DNA of 64,000 nucleotides, taken from contig JACPOB010000068.1 of the NCBI GenBank assembly GCA_016185145.1, positions 49,541 through 113,540 of the forward strand, in the 5' to 3' direction. Position 1 is the stretch's first letter; each line of letters begins with the position of its first letter. Of this stretch, positions 27,230 through 35,351 are shown piece after piece. The notes beneath the pieces are model-generated. The model saw only the letters and a list, made by a program, of their open reading frames with translations. It was not told the DNA's origin and did not search any database. Source of the DNA: Rhodospirillales bacterium (GTDB lineage Bacteria > Pseudomonadota > Alphaproteobacteria > Reyranellales > Reyranellaceae). Made by a program: the position numbers and the translations under genes.

Positions 27230-27784
27230 CTAAAGCGGTGTGTGGCAAATGCGCTCGGGCGTCCGCGTGCCGACCGCCATGGTGTCCTGCGCCCAGCGCA
27301 CGCCGTCCAGATTCCACGTTCTAACGACGGCTGGGCCTCCGGAAAAGAGCAGTTCCCGGCCGACATAGGCCGAATTCACCCGCTCATCGGACAGAAGCGC
27401 GTCGTAAGCACCCATGAAGTTGGGGCCGCTGAAATCATCGTACGCTTCTTTGTAGTAGGGCGACGTCTGGGCCACCGTCATCGGCCTTATCGTCTGGCCG
27501 ACCCGCAAGGCCATTGCCGGACTGGCCAGCTCAGGTCGGATGCCGAGTATCCGTGTGATCACGACCTCGAGCTGGACGTCGTTCTTTTGCGCCTGGGAAC
27601 ACTCTGCCGCCGCCTTCGTCAGCCGACAGTCCTTGTTGACGGCCGACAGGACGCGGCCGGCAAAGATGTAGGGACCGCTGCAGACAAGCTGTTCCTTGGT
27701 GACGGGTTGAAGCGCCAGCGCCGCCGATGACACGACAACAGCGGAGACGACGGCCAGCGCGAACCATCGAATGCCGTTTTTCAA
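27230..27784 (-). CDS. Exported protein of unknown function
   Basis: A protein of 184 residues if started at TTG 27784, which overlaps the stop codon of the upstream epoxide hydrolase (TTGA). An ATG at 27829 would give 199 residues but places 15 polar residues before the signal peptide. The hydrophobic signal is KNGIRWFALAVVSAVVVSSAALA, followed by LQPVTKEQLVCSGPYIFAGRVLSA. Four or so Cys suggest disulfides in the periplasm. DDFSGPNFMGAYDALLSDERVNSAYVG and VRTWNLDGVRWAQDTMAV show a folded domain, but no family is recognised. It is translationally coupled to epoxide hydrolase copy 2. Confidence 0.7.
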   Translation of the reverse strand: MKNGIRWFALAVVSAVVVSSAALALQPVTKEQLVCSGPYIFAGRVLSAVNKDCRLTKAAAECSQAQKNDVQLEVVITRILGIRPELASPAMALRVGQTIRPMTVAQTSPYYKEAYDDFSGPNFMGAYDALLSDERVNSAYVGRELLFSGGPAVVRTWNLDGVRWAQDTMAVGTRTPERICHTPL

Positions 27785-28827
27785 GCCTGCGTCCCCATCC
27801 AATGGTTGGGCAGCTTTGTCGCGAGCCATCGCGCCAGCGCGGCATTCACCGCCACCGGCTGCTCCTGCGCCATCCAGTGGCCGGAGGGGACGACGACCTC
27901 GGTCAGGTCGGCGCAGTCACTGCGCATCGGCTCGGCGAGGCGCGACGTCATGGTCTCGCAGGTGACGTCGTAGGCGCCGTGCAGGAACAGCACAGGCATC
28001 GCGAGCCTGCCGCCGTTCGGCGCACGCCGGGCGTAGGCGGCGTTGGCCTTGTGGTTCATGTACCAGGAGTCGGGGCCGAAGAAGCCGTTGCGCGTCAGGG
28101 CCGCGGTGTAGGCTTCGAGGTCCTGCTCGGTGATCACGTCGGCATCGCGCGGGAAATCGGGGAAGCCCGCCGGACCGACCCAGCCGCCGTTCTTGCGCAC
28201 CGAGGCCGTGCGGCTCTGCTTGCCGGCCGACTTGGGGTCGCCCTTGCGGAACAGCGCCTTCACCGTGTTGCGGACATTGGCCTCGAAGCCCTTGCAGGCC
28301 TTGTCGAAGCTTTCTTCGTAGAAGAACTGATAGTCCCACTGCCCGGCGGGAAACTCTGCCTCGGGATAGAGCTTGCGGTCGACCAGCCCGACCACGGTAT
28401 CGAGCGTGAATCCGGTGGCGAGGTAGGGCACGCAGAGGCTCGCCACGCCCACGGTCTTGTCGGCGTGGTGCGCGGCGATGTTCCAGACGACAGGGCTGCC
28501 CCAGTCGTGACCGATCCACACCGCCCTATCTTGTCCGTGGTCACGGCCGAGCGACGCCAGGAGTTCCATCATGTCCTGGACGATCAGCTCCTGCGCGAAG
28601 TCCTCGTGGCGCGTGTAGGTGGCCGAACGGCCATAGCCGCGCATGTCGGGCGCGATGCAGCGGAAGCCCAATGCCGCCATCGCCGGCAACTGATGACGCC
28701 AGGACAGCGAGAGCTCGGGCCAGCCATGGCAGAAGATCAGCAACGGTCCGTTCTGCGGCCCGCAGGCGAGGTAGCCGGTGGTGTGACGCTCGGTCTTGAG
28801 CGTGTGTTCAGTGACCGCAAATGTCAT
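27781..28827 (-). CDS. Alpha/beta-hydrolase, epoxide hydrolase type (tandem copy 2)
   Basis: A 348-residue epoxide hydrolase-like enzyme. LIFCHGWPELSLSWRHQLP carries the oxyanion HGWP motif at about residue 34. The nucleophile Asp lies in WIGHDWGSPVVW at about 107. LFLHGAYDVTCE gives the acid, and SGHWMAQEQP the catalytic His near 320. The cap domain has the Tyr-containing FFYEESFDKACKG. It would open an epoxide to a diol through an alkyl-enzyme ester. It is a close duplicate of the next upstream gene, with a three-residue insertion (GRDHGQDRAVW) relative to it, and overlaps it by 4 bases. Confidence 0.92.
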   Translation of the reverse strand: MTFAVTEHTLKTERHTTGYLACGPQNGPLLIFCHGWPELSLSWRHQLPAMAALGFRCIAPDMRGYGRSATYTRHEDFAQELIVQDMMELLASLGRDHGQDRAVWIGHDWGSPVVWNIAAHHADKTVGVASLCVPYLATGFTLDTVVGLVDRKLYPEAEFPAGQWDYQFFYEESFDKACKGFEANVRNTVKALFRKGDPKSAGKQSRTASVRKNGGWVGPAGFPDFPRDADVITEQDLEAYTAALTRNGFFGPDSWYMNHKANAAYARRAPNGGRLAMPVLFLHGAYDVTCETMTSRLAEPMRSDCADLTEVVVPSGHWMAQEQPVAVNAALARWLATKLPNHWMGTQA

Positions 28828-29849
28828 GCCGCACTCCAATAGTCGGGCAGTTTCGTCGCCAGCCACTTGGTCAACGCCGCATTCACGGCGACCGGCTGCT
28901 CCTGCGCCATCCAGTGGCCCGACTTCACCACCACCTCGGTGAGATCGCTGCAATCGGCGCGCATTGGTTCGGCAAAGCGCGAGTTCACGGTCTCGCAGGT
29001 CGTGTCGTAGGCGCCATGCAGGAACAGCACCGGCATCGCGAGCTTGGGCGACCGCGCCTGCTTCGAATACTGGCCATTCACCTTGTGATTCATGTACCAC
29101 GCGTTTGGCCCGAAGAAGCCGTGGCGCGTCAGCGCCGCGGTATAGGCTGAAAGATCCTGCTCGGTGATGACGTCGGGATCGCGCGGCAGGTCGGGACAGG
29201 CGCCGCCGCCGAACCAGCCGCCGTTCCTGCGCACCGACGCCGTGGCCGAGGGCTTGCCGACGGCGGCCGGATTGCCCTTGCGGAACATCGCCTTCACGGC
29301 GTTGCGGATGTTGGCCTCGAAATCGCGCTGCGCCTTGTCGAAATTCTCTTCATAGAAATAGTGATAGTCCCATTGCCCGACGGGATAGAGGTCGGCGGGA
29401 TAGACTGAGCGGTCGACCAGCGCCAGCCGGTTCTCGACCGAGTTGCCGGCGGCGATGTAGGGCACGCAGAGGCTCGCCACGCCCACCGTCCTGTCGGGAT
29501 GGTGCGAGGCCACGTTCCACACCACCGAGCTGCCCCAGTCGTGGCCGATCCACACTGCCTTGTCGCGACCGAGCGAAGCCAGAAGCTCCAGCATGTCCTC
29601 GACGATCAGCTCCTGGGCAAAGTCCTGGTGGCGCATATAAGTGCTCGACCGGCCGTAGCCGCGCATGTCGGGCGCCACGCAGCGGAAGCCAAGCGCCGCC
29701 ATTGCCGGCAATTGATGCCGCCATGACAGTGAGAGCTCGGGCCAGCCGTGACAGAAGATCAGCAATGGCCCCTTTTCCGCTCCGCAGGCGAGATAGCCCG
29801 TGGTGTGGCGAGCGGTCTTGACGGTGTGTTCGGTGACCGGGAATGTCAT
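28824..29849 (-). CDS. Alpha/beta-hydrolase, epoxide hydrolase type (tandem copy 1)
   Basis: A 341-residue paralogue of the following gene. It keeps the same catalytic set: HGWPE, GHDWGSSVVW, HGAYDTTCE and SGHWMAQEQP. The N-terminal 80 residues are almost identical between the copies (TTGYLACG, LSLSWRHQLPAMAALGFRC, APDMRGYGRS), while the cap region differs more. The start MTFPVTEHTVKTARHTT at 29849 is chosen to match MTFAVTEHTLKTERHTT of the copy. ATGA overlap joins the two. It is divergent from an enoyl-CoA hydratase with only 15 bp between start codons, so its promoter must lie in or near that gene. Confidence 0.92.
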   Translation of the reverse strand: MTFPVTEHTVKTARHTTGYLACGAEKGPLLIFCHGWPELSLSWRHQLPAMAALGFRCVAPDMRGYGRSSTYMRHQDFAQELIVEDMLELLASLGRDKAVWIGHDWGSSVVWNVASHHPDRTVGVASLCVPYIAAGNSVENRLALVDRSVYPADLYPVGQWDYHYFYEENFDKAQRDFEANIRNAVKAMFRKGNPAAVGKPSATASVRRNGGWFGGGACPDLPRDPDVITEQDLSAYTAALTRHGFFGPNAWYMNHKVNGQYSKQARSPKLAMPVLFLHGAYDTTCETVNSRFAEPMRADCSDLTEVVVKSGHWMAQEQPVAVNAALTKWLATKLPDYWSAA

Positions 29850-29864
29850 GGCATGGAGGCTTCC

Positions 29865-30677
29865 ATGGAAATCGATACCGGCACAACCGAACTTTTGTGC
29901 GAGGTCCGCGACGGCGTGGCGCTGATCACGCTGAACCGGCCCGAGGCGCGCAACGCCATGTCGGACAAGCTGACGCCGGCGCTGCGCACCCAGATCCGCG
30001 AGCGCGGCGACGATCCCGAGGTCGGCGCCATCCTGATCACCGGCGCGGGCACCGCCTTCTGCAGCGGCGGCGACGTGAAGGGCATGGGCGGCCGCGGACC
30101 GCGCGGCCAGATGACCTTCGAGGAGCGGCTCGGCGACCTGCGCTGGCGCCAGGCGGCGCTGACCGGCGCGCTGGTCGCGGTGCGCAAGCCCACCATCGCC
30201 GCCCTGCCCGGCGCGGCGGCCGGGGCCGGTCTCGCCATCGCGCTCGCCTGCGATATCCGCATCGCCGCCAGGTCCGCCTTCGTCAGCACCGGCTATGCGC
30301 GCGTCGGCCTGTCGGGCGACTACGGCATCGCCTGGCTGCTGACGCGCACGGTCGGTTCGGCGCGGGCGCGCGAGCTGATGTTCACGGCCGAGCGCGTCGA
30401 CGCCGAGCGCTGCGAGCGCATCGGGCTGGTGAACCGCATCGTGCCGGACGACAAGCTGCGCGACGAGGCCTTCGAGTTCGCCAGGTCGCTGGCCAACGGG
30501 CCGCGCGTGGCGCTGCGCAACATGAAGGACAATCTCGACGACGCGCTGCACATCGACTACCCGACCGCGCTGCATCGCGAGGCCGAGCGCCTCGTCCAGG
30601 CGTCGCGCACCGCGGACCACAAGGAAGCGGTGCAGGCGTTCGTGGAGAAGCGGAAGCCGGTGTTCGTCGGAAAATAG
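29865..30677 (+). CDS. Enoyl-CoA hydratase/isomerase family protein
   Basis: A 270-residue crotonase-fold protein. ALITLNRPEARNAMSDKL at about residue 18, GTAFCSGGDVKGMGGRG at about 63, and PGAAAGAGLAIALACDIRIA at about 116 form the CoA site and oxyanion hole. GYARVGLSGDYGIAWLL follows. It would hydrate or isomerise an enoyl-CoA. ATG 29865 has GGAGG five bases upstream; an in-frame ATG at 29853 is less well placed. It is divergent from the epoxide hydrolase pair. Confidence 0.92.
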   Translation: MEIDTGTTELLCEVRDGVALITLNRPEARNAMSDKLTPALRTQIRERGDDPEVGAILITGAGTAFCSGGDVKGMGGRGPRGQMTFEERLGDLRWRQAALTGALVAVRKPTIAALPGAAAGAGLAIALACDIRIAARSAFVSTGYARVGLSGDYGIAWLLTRTVGSARARELMFTAERVDAERCERIGLVNRIVPDDKLRDEAFEFARSLANGPRVALRNMKDNLDDALHIDYPTALHREAERLVQASRTADHKEAVQAFVEKRKPVFVGK

Positions 30678-30691
30678 ACTGGGCGTCATGG

Positions 30692-30760
30692 TCTTCCGGA
30701 CCGCGAGCTTCCAGCTCGCTCATGAATCATGAGCGAGCTGGAAGCTCGCGGTCCGGAAGA
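30692..30760. repeat. Palindromic repeat family A, perfect copy
   Basis: A 69 bp element with two perfect 34-base arms around a single central base. The arms start TCTTCCGGACCGCGAGCTTC and end GAAGCTCGCGGTCCGGAAGA. In other copies the second arm differs in its middle (CGCGCAAGATGCGCG). It lies between two co-directional genes, 19 bp ahead of the next start codon. Confidence 0.88.
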
Positions 30761-30778
30761 CAACGAAGGAGGAAAAGC

Positions 30779-31534
30779 GTGCGCGACTACCTGGCCTGGA
30801 GACTTGCCTTTGGCGTGACGACGCCGTCGACGAACACGGTCGTCCAGCCCGAGTACGACGACATGCGACCGGCGGGCGTGACGAACCACCTGGCCCGCAT
30901 GGTCATCGCCGACGATCCCGTGACCTGCGACGCCGATTTCGAGAGGCAGCTCGAGGCCATCGACAAATCGCTCGAGGATGCGGTCGATCGCGTCATGGAC
31001 GCCAAGCCCAACGCCTTCATCCTCGGCATCTCCGCGCTGTCGGTCTGGGGCGGCACGCTCGAATGGGGCGAGGAGCTGAAGCGGCGCGTGCGCAAGGTCG
31101 CCGGCTGGGACATCCCGGTCTCGATCGCCTCCGACGCCGTCGCCGCCGGCCTCAAGGCGCACGGGATCAAGCGCAGGATCGCGATCATGGAGCCCTACTA
31201 CCCGTGCATCGAGCCGCGTCTCAACGCCGTGCTGGGCGCCCATGGCTACGAGATCGTCCGCTTCTGCCACATGCGCGGCAAGAGCCCGGCGTCATATTCC
31301 GTGTTGACCGCCCAGGACATGATCAAGGCGGCCCGCTCGATCGATGGACCCGATGTCGAGGCGATCGTCGCCTTCGGCGCCAATCTTCCCTTTGCCAAGC
31401 TGGCCGACGAAGCCGAACGCTGGCTCGACAAGCCTGTGCTGCAGATCAATGCCACGACCTACTGGCACGCGCTCAGGACCAACGGGATCACCGACAGGAT
31501 CTACGGCTACGGCTCGCTGCTGTCGCGGTTTTGA
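30779..31534 (+). CDS. Maleate isomerase/arylmalonate decarboxylase-like protein lacking both expected cysteines
   Basis: A 251-residue member of the Asp/Glu racemase superfamily. AFGVTTPSTNTVVQPEYDDMRPAGVTNH at the N-terminus matches maleate cis-trans isomerases. KPVLQINATTYWHALRTNGITDRIYGYGSLL is the conserved C-terminus. In maleate isomerase two Cys act as acid/base and in arylmalonate decarboxylase one Cys does. Here the first site reads LGISALSVWGG and the second IVAFGANLPF, with no Cys. A non-classical reaction or loss of activity is therefore likely. GTG 30779 follows AAGGAGGAAAAGC, an excellent ribosome site, directly after the family A repeat. Confidence 0.8.
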   Translation: MRDYLAWRLAFGVTTPSTNTVVQPEYDDMRPAGVTNHLARMVIADDPVTCDADFERQLEAIDKSLEDAVDRVMDAKPNAFILGISALSVWGGTLEWGEELKRRVRKVAGWDIPVSIASDAVAAGLKAHGIKRRIAIMEPYYPCIEPRLNAVLGAHGYEIVRFCHMRGKSPASYSVLTAQDMIKAARSIDGPDVEAIVAFGANLPFAKLADEAERWLDKPVLQINATTYWHALRTNGITDRIYGYGSLLSRF

Positions 31535-31550
31535 GCGCCGCTGCTGGCCG

Positions 31551-32402
31551 CTACTTCACGCCGCCGGCCGACAGGCCCTGCACGATCTCGCGCTGGATGA
31601 CGACGGTCAGGATCAGCACCGGCAGCATGACGACGATGGCCGCCGCGGCGAGCGGCCCCCAGGCGAAGCTCTCGAAGGTCAGCATGTTGTAGACCGCGAC
31701 CGGCATCGTGCGGGTGGTACGGCCGGCGAACACGGCGCCGAAGATGAAGTTGTTCCAGGAATAGATGAACGACAGGATCGCGCCCACGACGATGCCGGGG
31801 CGGGCCAACGGCAAGGCGACGTAGCGAAAGGCCTGCCAGAGGTTGGCGCCGTCGATGCGGGCCGCCTCCTCGAGCTCGTGCGGCAGGGTCTCGAAGAAGC
31901 CGATCATGATCCAGACCACGATCGGCAGCGTGATCACCATGTGGGTGAGCGCGATCGGCCAGACCGTGCCGATCATGCCCATCATCTGGAACAGGGTGAA
32001 CAGCGGGATGAGATAGGACAGGCCCGGCGTCATGCGGCTGAGCAGCAGCATGGCGGCAAGCCCGTTCGCCTTGGCCTTGGCGATCCCGTAGCCCGCCGGC
32101 ACGCCCAGCAGCAGGGCCACCAGGGTGGCGCTGCCGGTAACCTGCACGCTGTTCCAGAAGTAGAGGAACATCGGGCTTTCCTCGAAGACGTGCCGGAAGT
32201 TGTCCAGCGTCGGCTCCTCGGGCCAGAAGACCGGCGGCCAAGCCGTGTTGTCGATGTCGTACTTGATCGACAGCGACAACATCCAGAAGAACACGAACAG
32301 GCAGGGCGCCAGCAGCACCGCCACGGCGAGGGCCAGCGCCGCCTTGTCGACCGCCTTGCGCAGCCGGCGCCTGGTGCGCTTGTCGAGGGCGAGGGCGCTC
32401 AC
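31551..32402 (-). CDS. ABC transporter permease (carbohydrate-type, MalG-like)
   Basis: A 283-residue membrane permease of the sugar ABC family. Six hydrophobic helices are visible, starting AALALAVAVLLAPCLFVFFW. The EAA cytoplasmic loop that docks the ATPase is ELEEAARIDGANLWQAFRYVALP at about residues 187-209. The GTG start at 32402 overlaps the stop codon of the partner permease (GTGA). It forms the translocation path with the 302-residue permease. The substrate is likely a sugar or polyol, judging from the receptor type. Confidence 0.93.
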   Translation of the reverse strand: MSALALDKRTRRRLRKAVDKAALALAVAVLLAPCLFVFFWMLSLSIKYDIDNTAWPPVFWPEEPTLDNFRHVFEESPMFLYFWNSVQVTGSATLVALLLGVPAGYGIAKAKANGLAAMLLLSRMTPGLSYLIPLFTLFQMMGMIGTVWPIALTHMVITLPIVVWIMIGFFETLPHELEEAARIDGANLWQAFRYVALPLARPGIVVGAILSFIYSWNNFIFGAVFAGRTTRTMPVAVYNMLTFESFAWGPLAAAAIVVMLPVLILTVVIQREIVQGLSAGGVK

Positions 32403-33307
32403 GACCACTTCGCCTTCTGCCGGGCCCACAGGAGCACCAGCGACAACGCCACGATGATGGCGAAGAACACCACGACGACGGCCGAGGCGGTGCCGACCTG
32501 GTTGTAGGCGAACGCCTGGGCGTAGAGATAGACGTTCAGCGTTTCCGAGGCGGTGCCGGGTCCGCCGTTGGTGATCACCCAGATCGTCTCGAACGCCTTC
32601 AGCGCATCGATGGTGCGGATGATCATCGCGACCACCAGGAAGGGCAGCACCAGGGGGTAGGTGATCTTCCAGAACATCTGCCACTGCGAGGCGCCGTCGA
32701 TCAGGGCGGCCTCGTAGGGCTCGGTCGGCAGCGAGGCGAGCCCGCCCAGCACGATGATCATGACGAACGGCGTCCACAGCCAGATCTCGACCAGGATCAG
32801 GCTCGGGATCACCGTGCCGGTGGCGAACACCCATTGCGACGGCGGCAGGCCGACCAGGCTCAGCAGGTAATTCAGAACGCCGAGCTGCGGATGGAACATC
32901 ATGGTCCAGACAAGCGACACCGCCACCGGCGTCGCCATCATCGGCATGATGAACAGGGTGCGGAAGAAGCCGCGGCCGCGGAACTTCTTGTGGAAGACAA
33001 GCGCCGCCATCGTGCCCAGCACCAAGGGCAGGAACACGGCGAGGATGGTGAAGTAGAAGGTGTGGCCGATCGCCTCGAGGAAGCGGCGGTCGGTCGCCAG
33101 GTTGGCGTAGTTGGCGAGACCGATGAAGGCGCGCTCGCTGCCGATGTGCCAGTCGTTCAGGCTCATCCACACCGTGAACAGCCACGGGAAGATGATGACG
33201 GCCGTGCACACCACCAGTGCCGGCCAGATGAAGCCGAGATAGGGCCGCAGCCGGGCGTCCCCCGACGCCCGGGCCGTCATGCCTCCAGAGATGTCCGCTC
33301 CGGCCAT
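32399..33307 (-). CDS. ABC transporter permease (carbohydrate-type, MalF-like)
   Basis: A 302-residue permease of the MalF/UgpA type. The first helix is LGFIWPALVVCTAVIIFPWLFTVWMSLNDW, followed by a short periplasmic loop and five more segments. The EAA loop is TEPYEAALIDGASQWQMFWKITYP at about residues 197-220. NGGPGTASETLNVYLYAQAF near the end is conserved in the family. It pairs with the downstream MalG-like permease. Its gene follows the receptor gene by 40 bp on the same strand. Confidence 0.93.
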   Translation of the reverse strand: MAGADISGGMTARASGDARLRPYLGFIWPALVVCTAVIIFPWLFTVWMSLNDWHIGSERAFIGLANYANLATDRRFLEAIGHTFYFTILAVFLPLVLGTMAALVFHKKFRGRGFFRTLFIMPMMATPVAVSLVWTMMFHPQLGVLNYLLSLVGLPPSQWVFATGTVIPSLILVEIWLWTPFVMIIVLGGLASLPTEPYEAALIDGASQWQMFWKITYPLVLPFLVVAMIIRTIDALKAFETIWVITNGGPGTASETLNVYLYAQAFAYNQVGTASAVVVVFFAIIVALSLVLLWARQKAKWS

Positions 33308-33347
33308 ACGCTACGCCACGCGCCGCCCGTACATTCAGCCCTCGCGC

Positions 33348-34691
33348 TCAGCCCTGTTCGCTCTTCTCGAGGATCGGCTTGAATTCGGCGGTCGCGCGCT
33401 TGAGCTCGGCGGCGGGATCGGCCCCGCCCAGCATGTTGGTCAGAGCCGTGCCGATTGTGTCGCGGAACTGCGTCACCGGCACGATCACCGGCAGGCCGGG
33501 CATCGAGATCGGCGCGCAGCCGGCCGCACAGTCCGCCCATTCCTTGGGAATGGTGAGGCCCGACAGCACCTTGGGATCCTTGAGCGGCGCCGTGCGGAAC
33601 GGCACGCCGCCGCCGGTCTGCAGCATGCGGCTGGTCATCTCGCGGCCCGTCATCCAGAGCGCCGCCATGTAGGCTGCTTCCTTCTTGGCGCTGGCGTTGG
33701 GGATCGCGGCGCCGCCGCCGAAGAACACCGAGTGATGCGCCTTGGGGCCGGCGGGCGGCAGGATGTAGCCGACCTTGCCGACGACGCGGCTCTTGGTCTT
33801 GTCCTCGGCCGGCGGCGCGAAGCCGATGCCGTCGAGCCAGATCGCGGCGCGGCCCTGCATGAACAGGCCCTGGCATTCGTTCCAGTTGAAGCCGGTCACG
33901 CCCTGCGGCGCGTAGCTGCTGAGGATCTTCTTGTAGTACTCGGCCGCGGCGATGGCGTCGGGCGTGTCGGTGATGAGCTGCGGCGGGTTGCCCTTGGTCG
34001 TCTCCTGGCCCCACCCCGACAGATACTGCGTCCACAGCGGGACATTGGCGTTGCGCAGGCCGCGTCCGACGTAACCCGCGATGCCGGCCGCCGGGTCGTT
34101 GAGCTTGGCCGCCGCATCCATCATCTCGTCCATGGTCTTGGGCGGCTGCAGGCCCTTCTTCGCGAAGAGCTCCTTGTTGATGTAGATCATGAAGTAGTCG
34201 ACGAACATCGGCAGGCTGGTGATCTTGCCGTCGCTTTGCGTGGCGTAGTCCCAGCCCGGCTTGGAGACGTCGCCGAACTCGTATTCCGCCGGCGTCATCT
34301 GCGGATCCTTGGTCCACGGCGTGATGTCGAACAGCCACCTGGCCTTTTCGATCTGCCGCTTCTGGACGTGATAGGCGATGTTGAAGAGGTCGAACGACGG
34401 CTTGCCCGAGTTCAGCTCGATGGTGGTCTTCTGGCGAGCCTGCTGCTCGGGGATGATCTCCAGGCCGACCTTGATGCCGGTCTTCGCCTCGAACTCCTTC
34501 TGGTACTTCTTGACGAGGTCGGCGCGCGGGCCGGTCTCCATCACGATCTCGATCGCCTGGCCCTTGAAGCGCTGCCAGTTGAAGGCGCTGCTCTGCGAAT
34601 AGGCCGTCACGGTGTTGAGCATCGGCGCGGCCAGGCCGCCCAGGGCAGCCGCCCCCTGCAGGGCACGCCGACGAGAAATCGACTGACTCAT
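33348..34691 (-). CDS. ABC transporter extracellular solute-binding protein (family 1)
   Basis: A 447-residue periplasmic receptor. The N-terminus SISRRRALQGAAALGG is a twin-arginine type signal, cleaved near AYSQSSA. The mature part begins FNWQRFKGQAIEIVMETGP. YQKEFEAKTGIKVGLEIIPEQQARQK and FDLFNIAYHVQKRQIEKARWLFDITPW are typical of family 1 sugar receptors. PMFVDYFMIYINKELFAKKGLQPPKTMDEMM and GRAAIWLDGIGF mark the second lobe. A Tat route implies folding before export. It heads the importer operon, which contains two permeases but no ATP-binding subunit; that must come from elsewhere in the genome. Confidence 0.93.
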   Translation of the reverse strand: MSQSISRRRALQGAAALGGLAAPMLNTVTAYSQSSAFNWQRFKGQAIEIVMETGPRADLVKKYQKEFEAKTGIKVGLEIIPEQQARQKTTIELNSGKPSFDLFNIAYHVQKRQIEKARWLFDITPWTKDPQMTPAEYEFGDVSKPGWDYATQSDGKITSLPMFVDYFMIYINKELFAKKGLQPPKTMDEMMDAAAKLNDPAAGIAGYVGRGLRNANVPLWTQYLSGWGQETTKGNPPQLITDTPDAIAAAEYYKKILSSYAPQGVTGFNWNECQGLFMQGRAAIWLDGIGFAPPAEDKTKSRVVGKVGYILPPAGPKAHHSVFFGGGAAIPNASAKKEAAYMAALWMTGREMTSRMLQTGGGVPFRTAPLKDPKVLSGLTIPKEWADCAAGCAPISMPGLPVIVPVTQFRDTIGTALTNMLGGADPAAELKRATAEFKPILEKSEQG

Positions 34692-34792
34692 ACTGTTTCC
34701 TCCAGACTACCGGCGTTTACCCGCCTTGGTGCCAGCCTAGAGGAGGAACGCGATGGCGTTAAGCGAGACTTGTTGCACCCGCCAAGCTATGG

Positions 34793-35077
34793 CTACGCCG
34801 CTTTCTCCGTCGTCGGATCGATGACCTTCGACACTTCCGTGATCTTGGTTGCCGGAAAGCCGCTGATTTCGGCGTGCTTTCGAATCACCGCTTCATCCTT
34901 CGCCAGATAGACGCAGAACGTCTTGTCGCTGGTGACGAAGCTCTCGATCCATTGAATGTCCGGGCCAAGCTGGTTCAGAACTTCATTGGACTTCGCCGCA
35001 GCCTGGCGCAGCTGCTCGCGCTCGAACGTCCCCACTTTTGGAATGTCGCGCTCGATGATGAATCTGCTCAATGCCAT
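34793..35077 (-). CDS. DUF4242 family small protein
   Basis: A 94-residue protein with the ferredoxin-like pattern of DUF4242 (SCO4226-type, sometimes linked to nickel binding). MALSRFIIERDIPKVGTFER opens it, IQWIESFVTSDKTFCVYLAKDEAVIRKHAEISGFPATKITEVSKVIDP closes it. The pattern Y-x-A-x-x-E-x-x-I-R-x-H-A is characteristic. ATG 35077 is preceded by AGGGAAAGTGACC; a much longer frame continues upstream but lacks family matches. It is 101 bp from the receptor gene on the same strand. Confidence 0.85.
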   Translation of the reverse strand: MALSRFIIERDIPKVGTFEREQLRQAAAKSNEVLNQLGPDIQWIESFVTSDKTFCVYLAKDEAVIRKHAEISGFPATKITEVSKVIDPTTEKAA

Positions 35078-35208
35078 GGTCACTTTCCCTCTTGCAAGAC
35101 GCCCGAGGGTCAATAGCGGAACGGTCGCCGCAAAGCTTCGACAGATGGTTGATTTGCCCTTGAGAAATCCTTGAGACGGTGCGGGCGTTCGCGGTGACAA
35201 GTCGACCA

Positions 35209-35313
35209 CCTCACCCTGAGGAGCGCCCGAAGGGCGCGTCTCGAAGGATGGCAACGCCAAGACTGAGGCCACCCTTCGAGACGCTTCGCTTCGCGACGCT
35301 CCTCAGGGTGAGG
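35209..35313. repeat. Palindromic repeat family B, copy 3
   Basis: A 105 bp element. The outer arms are CCTCACCCTGAGGAGC and GCTCCTCAGGGTGAGG, perfectly complementary. Inner arms are GTCTCGAAGGATGG and CCACCCTTCGAGACGC. Close to copy 1 at 8972 and shorter than copy 2. It lies between the reductase at 35352 and the DUF4242 gene. Confidence 0.88.
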
Positions 35314-35351
35314 AGGTGTTGGTCTGCAAGCTGATGACGCGCCCCGGCACG

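Noticed and set aside
27781..29849. A single frameshifted long hydrolase in place of two
   Set aside because: Both copies have complete catalytic sets and start with matching MTF-x-VTEHT sequences, so this is tandem duplication.
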